DNA from: Whitmania pigra
Lineage: Eukaryota; Annelida; Clitellata; Hirudinida; Haemopidae
Direction of reading: 5' to 3'
DNA: 64,000 bases
Assembly (NCBI GenBank): GCA_021613335.1
Contig: JAJTWR010000314.1
Location: 680,001-744,000 of the forward strand
Made by a program: the position numbers and the translations under genes. The notes under the pieces are model-generated. The model made no database searches. It was not told where the DNA came from and saw nothing but the letters and a program-made list of their open reading frames with translations. Positions 10,808 to 23,100 of this stretch are shown in pieces. Position 1 is the first letter of the stretch. Each line of letters starts with the position of its first letter.

Positions 10808-10922
10808 CTAATGTGCAGTCAATAAACACAAATTATTTATGCTTTCAATCATTCGTGACCGGGAATAAATTGTGTCTTTATAAAATACATGTCAAGCACG
10901 GAGTACCATACGTTGCACAGAC
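10808..10922 (+). promoter_or_regulatory. Putative promoter/5' leader of M13 copy A
   Basis: About 110 bases immediately before the start codon are conserved with copy B (20038-20159): ATGTGCAGTCAATAA, CTTTCAATCATTCGTGACCG, and a TATA-like TTTATAAAATACA at 10877-10889, about 35 bases before the ATG. Conservation and spacing support a core promoter plus a short leader. The transcription start is inferred. Confidence 0.5.
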
Positions 10923-13900
10923 ATGACTTATCTACGCATATTCCTGGTTTACCTGTTTACACAAATGACAAATGGTATTTATATTCAGTTTAATGTCAGT
11001 TAATATTATATCGTAAAACTAGATATTGTGAGTTACTTAAACAATTAAATAATAATATTATTTATTGATTTTATTGCAGTTAGCACCGGAGACTCACAAA
11101 CTCATTTGAGGATTAGTTTAAAGTTGAATGTTAAAAATAGAAATAAAGGTACTACGAAATGTATTAATATAGTTAAATACATATTTATTGAATTTGTAAA
11201 TCAATTTGCAGACTCTCAGATATGTACCACCGCCGCTTGCAACAAAACCGGTGGGTTAAATGTAGAGAAATCGATAATTAAAACCCGTAACTAAAATTTA
11301 CTTAACCATTAATTATCCTAACCCTAACCATGACAATTTAATTTTTTTAAGAATACTTGTCTAGAAATTTTTTTTAATTTTAAAACTATAATGAATTCAG
11401 CTGAAATGTTGCTCAAGTATATGAACCTCGAAGCAGACCCATGCAAAGATTTCTATAAATTTACCTGTGGAAAAATAATATCAACAGATATACCACCTGG
11501 CAAGAAATTTGTCGGTTCAGTCCGAAATCTTATGGAAGATTTAAGTCGGAACATAAAAGGTTGGACAATTCTTATTGTCAAACATTTTTTTAAAATAACA
11601 ATAAGTTATAGATACTAATTTATTGATATTAGGTATTTTGGAAGAACCACCCAGCGAGGCTAAATATAACTTTGAGAAACAAACAAAAATGTCATTTCAG
11701 GCATGCGTTGATACAAGTAAATAGTTTTTTGTTATTATTAAAGGTTTTTATTAATTTTTTTTTTCAACTTATTAAATTTTGATAATTTAGCGGCCATCGA
11801 AAATGGCGGTGTTAAAGTCGTAAAGGAAGTTTTGAAGAAGTTTGGCGGCTGGCCTTTAGTGGAAGGAGATAATTGGAAAGAAGAAGAATGCAATTTGACG
11901 ACGATCTTTACGATGTATAATTTGTATGGCATGTTGTCAATTTTCAATGTGGTGATCATACAATATCCCGCAGTAAGTTTAATGTTTATGAATGTGAAAC
12001 TTATACAAAATCTAATTAATATTCCAAAAGTTATGCACTTATTCTTAGATTACGCCACCCCAATTACTTATACCTGGTGATCCTTATAAAGAAAATTCGA
12101 CCATATTTGGCATCTACAAGCAGTACGTCCTAGATGCAAGTCTTTATCTTGGAGAGATGGAAAAAAACGACAATTTTATAAAAGCTGTGGATGACATCAT
12201 TGCTTTTGGAAGAAGTCTGTCTGAGGTCAGTGAAAATATTGTAAATAAAAATTACCAATGCACAAATGCCATTAATGACTGGCATCTCGTCATCTTTCTC
12301 CAACTCAACCCGCATAAATCTGAATTAATGTTCATCGGAACACCTACGCACTTTAAGAACCTATTCCCCATCCTCAATAAATATGGTATCCTTCTTACAT
12401 CTTCTACTATGCTAAAACTCCTCGGTCACCTTTTATTTCCACCTCACCTTCAAATAATACTCCTCTTCCAATCTGACATATCCGACCCATCCTTTCGGAC
12501 GATATGATTTCTGCTCTTGCAGTCTTGTATAGACTACTGCAACTCTCTCCCGTATGGCACTTCTGTCTCCCTTATCTTCTCCTTTCAGCGCATTCTCAAC
12601 AAGTTAGCCAAACTTGTTCTCCTTGACCCTAATCTTAATATCTCCGAGGTCCGGATGCAACTGCACTGGCTACCCATTACCATTTAAAAAATATATTTAC
12701 TCATTTATCGAACCTTAACCATATGTAATCAACCCTACCTTAACCATCTCATTCACCTCTGCAAAATCCGTGATCACCTTCGTTAAACCTCTACAATTCA
12801 CTTTCTCCAACCATAAATCCATTGCCTATAAATCATCCATCGTCAACCGAAGCTTTTCCCATGCGTCGCCTGCTGTCTGAAACAGCCTGTCTCAAATCAA
12901 TTGGTTCCAGCTGCCACTCTGAGCTCTAAAAGCGTCAGCTGAAGACCTGTCTTTTCAGGATATTAGCGTCTCTGACGCTACGATTAAGGCGCCATAGAAA
13001 TAATAGTTTTTATTAACAATGAAAATATTAAATTGTTATGATGTTTATTCGTTTTGTTAATTTAATTTATTTATTATAATATTCTACTTTTAATTAGTAT
13101 ATTGTATTGATATTACACATTTTATATAATTGTTTTATCATTTAAAGTTTTCTTGGCGTGACAAAAAAGATTTTAAGTAATTCTTTACATTTACAGTGTC
13201 ATTTTGTTTGTTATTGTTTTTGTTTTTTATTAAAATCCGTTGTATTGCTAGACGACTGGGATGGTGCTCCCGCAGCTGGGTTCGAATCCGCGCTGCCATC
13301 GTGAGAGGCGCAGCCTTAACCATTAGTTTTTACATTTACAGTGTCAACTTGCTCTGCCAGAGATTTTAAATGTGACTACTATGGAAGCCTTGAAAAAAAT
13401 ATTTGAAAAAGTTGGTTAATTTAAATACAAATTGGACCATTAGGTTTATTTTGTACCATTTAAAATAGTGACATTAATTAATAAATGAATTTTATTTGAA
13501 TGATAATTTTTAGACATCAAAATTTAAGATAATTTTGGTATCTTGTTGATAACTTGGACTTCCGTAATATGGAAAATATGATCTTATCGAAAAAAATTTA
13601 AACGTAGATTCTTAAGCATTGTCAAAATTCTTTACGTAGGTACTAAATCACCATTTTACAGCGATTTAATTCAGTTAGTTAATAAAAATGTTAACATAGC
13701 TAATTTAATAAGTTTACTAAAAATTAAATAAATTATTAAAGACCTTTGACATTGAAAGTTTCTTCAAATCGTTTTACAAAATTGCTGGGCCAAATGAGGT
13801 TATTGGAGCATTTAAAATGCCTTACTTCAACTGTTTGGCGAATCTTTTAGAAGTTAATTCCAAAAGGTAAGTGGCATCGAGCTTCGATGTGAAATGCTAA

Positions 13901-16900
13901 CGATCAATACATGAATTTTAAAATTTCCAATTCAGAACAATCGTCAACTATTTAGTTTGGAACTTGATACAAAGCTCTTCTGTTGCAATGCCCAAACAGT
14001 TTGTTGAACTGTCAAACACCTTTAAATCGGTAATTTCTATTCTATATTAAATAAATTAATACAAAATTTTTTTATTCAATTGTGCTATTTTTTTTTTTGT
14101 GATGAAATAAGATATAATAATTTTGTGGCGATGGAATTACTTAAGAAAATTAATAGTCTCACCTCATTCATTTATATAGTACGTGCTCAATAATTCTTGT
14201 GGCGGTTATACCGCGATGCATTTGGTTTTAGGAAATTGGTTTTCCAAGCAAAAACATTAGTCGTTTGGAATCGTGTTATGATATTATAACGGATAGTTTG
14301 GATAGAGTCGTGGGTCACCTGTACGTGATAAGGCATTTTACTCAAGCATCCAAAGAAAAGGTTACGTAAAGAAACATACATAATTCACTATAAAGCATAT
14401 TTGCATCAGGCTTAAAATTAATAAGATATACTTATAATATAAGATTATTTTTATGGAGAGTTGATAAAGTGAGTCGATTTTTTTAATATTGCTGAATTAA
14501 TTGAAAATATTTTCTAGAATAACAGCAACATTAGGGTGGTACTCAAAATTAAATTTTCTAAATTTTTTGCGCCCATCCCCCAAATGTATTTGTAATATCA
14601 AAAAATAAAGTCTTGCATGACATGAGAACCTGAATGTGCGTGCCTCCACTGAACTCAGCTCCGAGAAATGATAGCGATGACTGGAGAAGCTCACGATAAT
14701 CGTCTCTGGACTGACACTCTGTTACTGGATGCCGAATAACGTGAATAATGTAACCAATAACTGGCGATGTAAGATACAATGAAATCGGCATCCAGTCTAC
14801 TTTTATACCTAGACTTTTCAACTAAATACCAATACTCACTGAATCTCTGGAACAACTCTATGCAATGTTTGCTAAATGGTCCAATCAGTGTTTCAAACTA
14901 CTGTGTAGCAATTAGTTCTATTATGTGATGCCTATATGCCAAGCTGATAAGATTTCTGCCAAGCTCCACAAGTAGGCAAGCACCAGCTTGAACTCTATTG
15001 CTAGCTCTATTTAATAACAATTAAATATATTAGATCTAATAATAATTTATAGTAATAATAAATTTATATTATTAATAATAATTATATTATTTATAAATAA
15101 TAATAACAATAATAATAAGTTTATTTGTATAGCGCCGTAAGCGTAAGTGTCAGGGGCGCTCAACCATTTCTACAGTGCAGCATCCATAGGGTGCTTTGTG
15201 ACGGTGCAAGTTGCGTTTCGCACACGACACGTAACGACCGTTGCTTTACCGTTGTTCGCAGGCACGCTACCCTCTTAACTAACTTGCACGCCAAAATAAT
15301 GTAAACGGCCGATTTACTGATTAAACTTTTTACAGGCTCTGGATATGCTACAACGAATAAAAAATTCCTTTAAAAGATTAATAGTACATGAAAAATGGCT
15401 CACAAAAGAATCAAAAGTTTCAATGATAGCAAAGGCTGACCAAATTCATAATTGCTATGATATTTTTACATCAAATTAGAGTATATTCATACCATTTTAG
15501 ATAGAACAAACGGTAGATCGCATCGGTTATCCTGATTACCTGTACGATCCAAGATTTTTTGACGAAGATTTTAATGGGGTAACAACCTTATATGCAAAAT
15601 TTTATCTATTTTTACCTAATATTTAGTCGTCAATCGATAATTCCAAGTTTCAGTTTTGTACATTACTAATGGGACAAAGAATGACTTCGATTGTCTGCCG
15701 ATTCTCATTTAACTGCGTAGCGGTAGAAGGGTAGTTTTAGGCATGACATCTGGTGCGGCTCCATTAGGAGTTCAAATTAAATCCGATCGCGATACAGTCC
15801 GGGCCGAAACCTTAAGGACACCCCATATTTTTGTGATAACTCGTTAAATATGAGTTTAATATTACTCAATTTTTTTATATAATATCTCTTTATGGTAGAC
15901 AAAACATCCTACAAAATTTTAAAAAAAATTAACGAGTAGTTTATAGCATCATGTCGCTGGCAGCAATTCTTTAAAATACTGATTTAGATCAAATCATTGA
16001 ATAGGTTGATTTTAGCGGACAGTCCTTCCTGGAAATGTTTTTTACTCTCACTGTGCTGAAAGAATCATTGAAATTAAAGTATATGCGAGACCCGTTAGTC
16101 ACTTTGTTATTATTTATCAAATAAAGGTCCTACTCAGATTCTAGATTATCAACGTCTAGCTATAGATTAAATGAATTGTTACTGCGATTCATTGAAATAA
16201 TACAATTTTATACAATTGAGTCTGCACTTGTCTTACATGTGCATTTGTTCGTACTCTCTCAAGTCAGCGAAACTAGTCTTCTTTGCGCATACTTATTACG
16301 AAGCAGATCAGTTGACTCAGATATTCATTTTATCACTTTCACAACGTCGCTATTAAGCATGTCCGTTTCTCTATGGGATAAAGAGGGCATAGGTGAATCT
16401 AATCACTAAGACACCAATCTTTGATATCGAAAAAACGCCTTCTATGTATTACCTTGAACGCCCATCGTCAGCTTCTCGTAATTATCGGTTTGAAAATTTT
16501 ATATCCTTTTCCAAATGTAAATTCCAAACCTGACGGCAAAAATAAGTTGATAAACTAAGGCTTTAGAAAATCGTATTCAAAGTTTCGTTCTTCCGTACAT
16601 ATGGTGTTATTTATTTTTATCATTTTTAATAACGCATTTGCTTATGGAGAAATAAAATAATTTTTCACCTCGGTAAAAAGATATTGCTGTTTTTAGGATG
16701 GTGTTTCCGATTACACATATTAATGGATTTCACATCGAGCCAGGGAATTCAATAAGTGAAAATTCATTTTTTTTTAATGTCAATATCATGTATTGGTTAA
16801 TCGACATGTAATTTCTAGTATTTACTCCTGGCATAATGTCACCGCCTTATTATTCGGAATCATTCCCTATGTTAGTTCGAAAGTGTTTTATTGTATAAGT

Positions 16901-18153
16901 CAGTAAAAATCTTTAACAAAATGATATGATTATTAAATTAATGATTTGATGCAAAGGAGCTTAAATTTTGGAGGCATCGGACATACCATGGGACATGAGA
17001 TAACACACGCATTGGGCGAAATTGGTCTTCCATTTTATTAATATTAATATTGAGCATGCTAATAAGTATAACGTGTATTCAACGATGCAGTTCATACAGT
17101 TGTTCTTAATGGTGTCACTAGAGATTTGTGGGAGGGAGAAACAAGAGAAAACTTTTTAAAAAGATCTGAATGCGTGATTAATCAGTTCGACGGAATCCCA
17201 ACATCGACAAACATAAAGGTTATTGTTCTAATCTAATAAATTGTTTTACCTTAATTTTAATCAATTTCAGCTGGATGGAAATAATACAAAAGGCGAAAAC
17301 ATAGCTGATGCTGGTGGCTTACGTATTTCCTATATGGTGAGCTTTGATTCTTATGTCTTTAGTTTAATGTTAAATATGGTCATTAAATTATGTCTGGGGT
17401 TGATTATGCAATATTATATTGAGTGTTTCCTTTTCAAGGCCTACAAAAGATGGTTGAAGGAATATGGAGAAGAAAAACAGCTTCCTGGCATTCCTTATAA
17501 TTCTGAGCAGATGTATTTTATAGGCACGGGCGTGGTAATTACTTTTTCAGAAGTTAATTGAATAATAAAGAATATCGTCTGTAACACATTCGATTTGCAG
17601 TCTTTCTGCGGCAAATACGCCGATGATAAAATGGAATATTCACCAAAAATGCCGCATCCACCTGCGAGAATCAGGTATTTTTAATTGTACTCTTTATTTT
17701 GAAATTCGAAAATAAATGAATTCATGTTTTATATATCGATGAACATTTTGATCAACACTAAAAACAGATTCTGTTTGGTTTCAAAAAATGATACCCCAAC
17801 ACTAAATGTTTAAAATCATATTTTAATTACTTTTGTAATTCAATCATTTGTTCATTGATTTGATTATTAAATGTCCAAAATTACTATGCATGTAAATAAT
17901 TATAATGGCCTAAATAAGTTTGATGAATATTTCTTCGTTGAAGTTTGTCAAAAATAAGTGTTGAAATATCGCAAATCAATTTTAATTAATTACAATTTTT
18001 TATTGCATTTATAAATATTTGAATTAATAAATCATTTGAAATTACTAAAACAGGGTTAACATGTCTGTGAAGAACTATAAAACCTTTTCTAAAGTTTTTA
18101 AGTGCAAGGCCAATTCAGAAATGAATCTCTCAGAACGATGTAGAGTGTGGTGA
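10923..18153 (+). CDS. M13 (neprilysin-family) zinc metallopeptidase, copy A, 22 exons, 695 aa
   Basis: A secreted endopeptidase-like protein. Exons: 10923-10974, 11080-11148, 11212-11250, 11401-11559, 11633-11716, 11791-11972, 12049-12225, 13342-13410, 13742-13866, 13936-14029, 14232-14360, 15336-15434, 15501-15578, 16005-16093, 16697-16755, 16819-16870, 16957-17024, 17091-17218, 17271-17336, 17439-17534, 17601-17674, 18054-18153. The signal peptide MTYLRIFLVYLFTQMTN replaces the usual membrane anchor. The M13_N signature is 'LLKYMNLEADPCKDFYKFTCG'-like. The catalytic region has GHEITH (532-536 = HExxH), third ligand E593 in GENIADAGGL, D597, and the C-terminal H/R pair in 'PHPPARIR'. It ends C-RVW as the family does. 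Oddities: the Asp pair after HExxH is replaced (HALGEIG), the NAxY substrate motif reads NGFH, and exon 12 needs a GC donor. Confidence 0.9.
12232..13005 (+). mobile_element. L2/CR1-like LINE 3' fragment in intron 7 of copy A
   Basis: Decayed reverse-transcriptase C-terminal sequence, for example 'AINDWHLVIFLQLNPHKSEL' and 'TMLKLLGHLLF'. It ends in the tail CTCTGACGCTACGATTAAGG then CGCCATAGAAATAATAG. A matching fragment sits in the same intron of copy B, so insertion preceded the duplication. Confidence 0.75.
13250..13324 (-). mobile_element. tRNA-derived SINE fragment
   Basis: On the minus strand it shows an A-box-like GGTTAAGGCTGCG and a B-box-like GATTCGAACCC followed by AGCTGC, similar to the head of the SINE at 20851. 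Short and diverged; orientation is moderately certain. Confidence 0.45.
15121..15293 (-). mobile_element. tRNA-derived SINE in intron 11 of copy A
   Basis: The reverse complement starts at 15293 with an A-box-like GCAAGTTAGTTAAGAGGGTA and has the B-box-like GTGTGCGAAACGC. It ends with AAATGGTTGAGCGCCCCTGA and GGCGCTATACAAATAAA. The same arrangement and tail occur in the SINE at 20851-21028. Confidence 0.75.
15795..15936. mobile_element. Tc1-like element end fragment in copy A intron 13
   Basis: CAGTCCGGGCCGAAACCTTA and the following 40 bases nearly match the inner end of the Tc1 element at 31602-33192. It is flanked by TA (15793-15794, 15937-15938). Copy B lacks these bases at the corresponding place (about 26,722), so this is an insertion private to A. 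The right end does not reach an intact inverted repeat. Confidence 0.7.
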
Positions 18154-19704
18154 CCGGAAAACATTTTGATTTATGATATCTCATTGCACTGACTGACAAG
18201 TTTAAACATAAAAATATTTACGTAATATATAATATTAATATTATGCTTTGAATTTGAGGTGAAGGTCTTCCAATTTATAATTCTTTCATAAACATGTCGC
18301 TATAATAATAAAAACAATAACAACAATAATTATTGTATTTGTAAGTTGAATTTTAAAGCATACAACTCGAAATCAAAAAGACAGAATAACTTTTAACACA
18401 ACTGAAAAAACCTACTCGAAACAACAACAAAACTCCACTCGAACCCGGGACAACACAGAAAACTAAACCAGGCAAAAGTTCAGAACCTTGAATAATCCGC
18501 TAAGTGTAAATCCGCGACACAATAATAATAATAACAAATAATATTATTATAATATTTGTTTATTGTTAATTATTATTACTACTACATTAGATAATTGTCA
18601 AAGTGCTATGTTCATTGCGTCCTAATATCTCATGAATACTAATATCAGTAGCTTAGGCGGTTTTTCCGAATATTGACATTAAAAAATTTTCGTACTTTTG
18701 ACTCACGGAATTTAATTGGTTGCAAAATCCTTTCAAATATCAAACAATCTGAATAGGAAGCAACTTGAAATCTTGATCAAGAGAGGTCATATGACTGCAC
18801 TTTGAAAACGCTCGCAGCCATCAAAGTTTAAAGTTTGTGCAATGAACAATGAAGGAAATTTATGATGTTCCGAATCTGTTTTTTTTTTAACGCTTTGAGT
18901 CCATCAGTTGTTTGGCTGATTGGAATTGGAGAAGGAAAGAATCCTGAAATATGAGCTTCGCAATTTATCATAAAATTTCATGTCGTGATATTTTACAATT
19001 TGAGCGAAATATTGACTGGATTATGAACATTTGATTGTCGAACCATTACTGATCTTCCCAATGTCGTTCCAATTTATGGTTTATATATCTTGCACTGTTG
19101 GATATTTGTCAACAATCAGTTGTGGCCAGATTTCAGCCGTTGTTTCTGTTTCACTTGCAAACCTAAAAGTTAGATATTTCAAGATCCTCATTCATTGTCC
19201 TGCCTTGTGAATCAAGATGACTTAATGTTTGTATGGAAATATAACATCAGCTTACTGGATACGTTCCATTGGATTATAAGCACTTCTTCCCGGTGCATTG
19301 GTTGCAATAACAAAGGCATCTAGATTATTTTTTAGAAAGTGATGGATTGCATCCTTAATGACGTTTTGATAGCAAGGATTTAACACAAAAGGTTTTAAAA
19401 AAAATTAATTTAATTTTTAATTTGTGTGACGTCACCCATAGGTTTACCCCCTCTTCCCCTTCAAATAGCTTCTAGTCCAAAACGCTTTTGAACGCACCAG
19501 AAAGCTGTAATCTAAATGAAATTGTGAGATAATTCATCGTTCGCTCTGCTAAAACACATTAGATAATTTTTAAAATTAGATTATTCATTTGATAATGTAC
19601 TTTTTTTATCAATTATAATAATTTTTAAATTAATCCCAGAGAATACCGATATATCTTTGGCATTGTTCAATAAATCTTCTAAACCGACTTTTAAAATATT
19701 TCGA
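18154..19704. other. Intergenic spacer between M13 copies A and B
   Basis: Downstream of copy A. An AATAAA at 18307-18312 is a possible polyadenylation signal. A short piece at about 18245-18290 resembles the upstream duplication block ('GAGGTGAAGGTCTTCC'). Nothing else is supported. Confidence 0.5.
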
Positions 19705-20159
19705 GTAATGAGTAAGCAAGCTTTTTAAATTTTACATTTATTGATAAATGATATCATTTGTCCAGGTATGCGATAGAATGTGCAGTAAAAGTTGAATTTG
19801 AGGTGAAGTTCTTCAAATTTATGAAACCACTTTTGTTATGTATCACAGTCCATTTTAAGACGACTTTCCGTGACTTAAAAATATTAAATTGCTCAAGCTT
19901 TCTTCATCGAAAACAGATTTTCTTTCATTGAATAATCCAGTGCATATTTAATAACGACCTTGATGTTATGTGAACTTGATGGTTTTCAAAGGTGTCAAAT
20001 TTTGTTGCGGGTGTGCAAATTAGCGACATTAAAAATGTATAATGTGCAGTCAATAATCAGATTATTCCGATATTTAAGCTTTCAATCATTCGTGACCGCG
20101 CATAAATTGTGTTTTTATAAAATACAAGTTAAGCACGGAGGACCATAAGTTTCAGAGAC
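19705..20159 (+). promoter_or_regulatory. Upstream block and promoter of M13 copy B
   Basis: Duplicated from the copy A upstream region. The proximal 120 bases keep ATGTGCAGTCAATAA, CAATCATTCGTGACCG and the TATA-like TTTTATAAAATACAA at about 20113. The 1.1-kb insertion seen in A is absent, which probably makes this the ancestral arrangement. Confidence 0.5.
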
Positions 20160-23100
20160 ATGACTTATTTACGCATATTCCTGGTTTACCTGTTGACACA
20201 AATGACAAATGGTATTTACAGTCAGTTAACATTATATTATAAAAGTAGATTGTTAGTTACTTAAATAATTAAATAATAATATTATTCGTTTGGTTTTATT
20301 GCAGTTAGCACTGGAGACTCACAAACTCATTTGAGGATTAGTTTAAAGTTGAATGTTAAAAATAGAAATAAAGGTACAACCAAATGTATTAATATAGTTA
20401 AATACATAATTATTGAATTTGTAAATCCATTTCCAGATTCTCAGATATGCACTACCTCCCCTTGCAACAAAACCGGTGGGTTAAATATAGACATATATAT
20501 AATTAAAATCTCTAATTAAAACGTATTTAACTATTATTTATCCAAAGCCATACCATTTAAATTTTATTGTCCTATTTATCCAAAATTTCTTCTAATTTGA
20601 AAATGTAACGAATTCAGCTGAACTGTTGCTCAAGTATATGAACCTCGAAGTAGACCCATGCGAAGATTTCTATCAATTTACCTGTGGAAACATCATTAAA
20701 GAAGTACCACCTGGCAGGAGAGAAGTCGGTGCAATCGCGGACATTATAGAGAATTTAGGGCAGAATATAAGAGGTTGGAGGACAATTCATATTGGCAAAC
20801 AAATTTTTTTCCGTATAACAATAAGTTACAGATACTACTTTTTTTGGGGGGGCGCGCAGGTTAGCCGAATGGGTTACGTGCTTGCATAAGGCGGTAATGG
20901 CAACAGTCGTAATGTGTCGTGTTCGAAACCCAGCCTGCACAGCCGCCAGCGCCCATGGGAAAGAGCGCTATATAAATGGTTACAAGAAGCGCCTCTGACG
21001 CTATGCATATGGCGCTATATGAATGAAGTTATATTAATATATAATTATATATATGTATATAATATATTGATATTAGGTATTTTGGAAGAACCACTCAGTG
21101 AGGCTAAATATAACTTTGAGAAACAAACAAAAATGTCATTTCAGGCATGCGTTGATACAAGTAAATAGTTTTTTGTTATTATTAAAGGTTTTTATTAATT
21201 TTTTTTTTAACTTATTAAATTTTGATAATTTAGCAGCCATCGAAAATGGCGGTGTTAAAGTCGTAAAGGAAGTTTTGAAGAAGTTTGGCGGCTGGCCTTT
21301 AGTGGAAGGAAATAATTGGAAAGAAGAAGAATGCAATTTGACGACGATCTTTACGATGTATAATTTGTATGGCATGTTGTCAATTTTCAATGTGGTGATC
21401 ATACAATATCCCGCAGTAAGTTTAATGTTTATGAATGTGAAACTTATACAAAATCTAATTAATATTCCAAAAGTTATGCACTTATTCTTAGATTACGCCA
21501 CCCCAATTACTTATACCTGGTGATCCTTATAAAGAAAATTCGACCATATTTGGCATCTACAAGCAGTACGTCCTAGATGCAAGTCTTTATCTTGGAGAGA
21601 TGGAAAAAAACGACAATTTTATAAAAGCTGTGGATAACATCATTGCTTTTGGAAAAAGTCTGTCTGAGGTCAGGAAAAATATTGTTAATAAAAATTAACA
21701 ATGGACATTAATGCCTGGCATTTTGTCATCTTTCTCCAACTCAACCCCCATAAATCTGAATTAATGCTCATCGGCACATCTATGCACCTCAAGAACCTAT
21801 TCCCAATCCTCACTTCTTTTTTCTAATACCCTATAGCTCCTCGGTCACCTTTGATTTCCACCTTAGCTTCAAACAGCACGCCTCCTTCATAATAAAATCC
21901 TTCAACCACCTCGACTGGACTATCAGACATATCCTTTCTATCGATATGACCTCTGCTATTGCATGCAGTCTATTCCTCCCTCTACTGCACCTCTCTCTCC
22001 GGTATGGCAATCCTGCCACCCTTATCTTTTTCCTTCAGAGCATCCAAAACAAGTTAGCCAAACTTGTTCTCCTTGACCCTAATCTAAAGAGCTCCGAGGC
22101 CCTGATGCAAATGCACTGGCTACCTTATCATATGATTATTATCTTATATGTTAAATTATCTTTACTCACTTATCGAACCTTAATGTGTTCTCGCTGTCCA
22201 TGTCTTGGATACATCTTGATTTATCACTGATATCGTTGATATTATATTATTATTACTTTAATTTAAAGATTTGTATCATTTAAATTCAAATCATTTGTCG
22301 TGACAAAAAAATGGAAAGTAAGTTTTTACATTTACAGTGTCAACTTGCTCTACCAGCCATTATAAATGAGACGAATACGGATGCCTTGAAAAAAATATTT
22401 GAAAAAGTTTGTTAGTTTCAATACAAATAGGATATATACAGTGCTAGAAAAAATGTTACGACAGTCCCCATTTTTTGTAATAACTTAAGTTTAAATTATC
22501 GTACGAAGCTCAAATTTAGAAGAACTGTGTAATATCCTTAAAGAATATAACTCGTATATTTTTTTTTCATTTTGATCAAGATTTAAGCGCAAATCCCACA
22601 AAAATCCATTTTTTTGCATAGAAATAGTTACGACAGGTTACAAAAAAACTCATGAATTTCAGTATTTTGGCAAATATTTTTATTTAAAACTAAATGAAAT
22701 AATGTCACAATAGGATGCCATTCCTCCTTTCTTAGAAATAACATCTATGCACCTATTCTTCATGGAGAAAATCAGTGTTTTGATGACCTTTTCATCCAAA
22801 TTTCTCCAGGCGCTCCAAATCGCTTCTTTCAATTCATTTTCTGTGTTATATTGCTGTCCATTGCCATAAACGGATCTTGAAAGAAGGCCCCAGACATTTT
22901 CAATCGGATTCAAGTCGGGGGAACACGCGGGCCAGTCCATCACTTGCATGTTGGACTCCTGGAAAAATGCTCTGGTTGCCTTGGAAACATGAATAGGAGC
23001 ATTATCTTGTTGAAATTCATGTTGTTTTGCTTCAGCAAAAGGAAGGAGATGATCCTTGAGCATTTTGATGTACTTCTGAGAGTCCTGCCTCTCTTTCAAA

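Noticed and set aside
13250..13324. Functional tRNA gene
   Set aside because: A and B box-like sequences are present but the arms do not pair into a cloverleaf; fits a SINE fragment.
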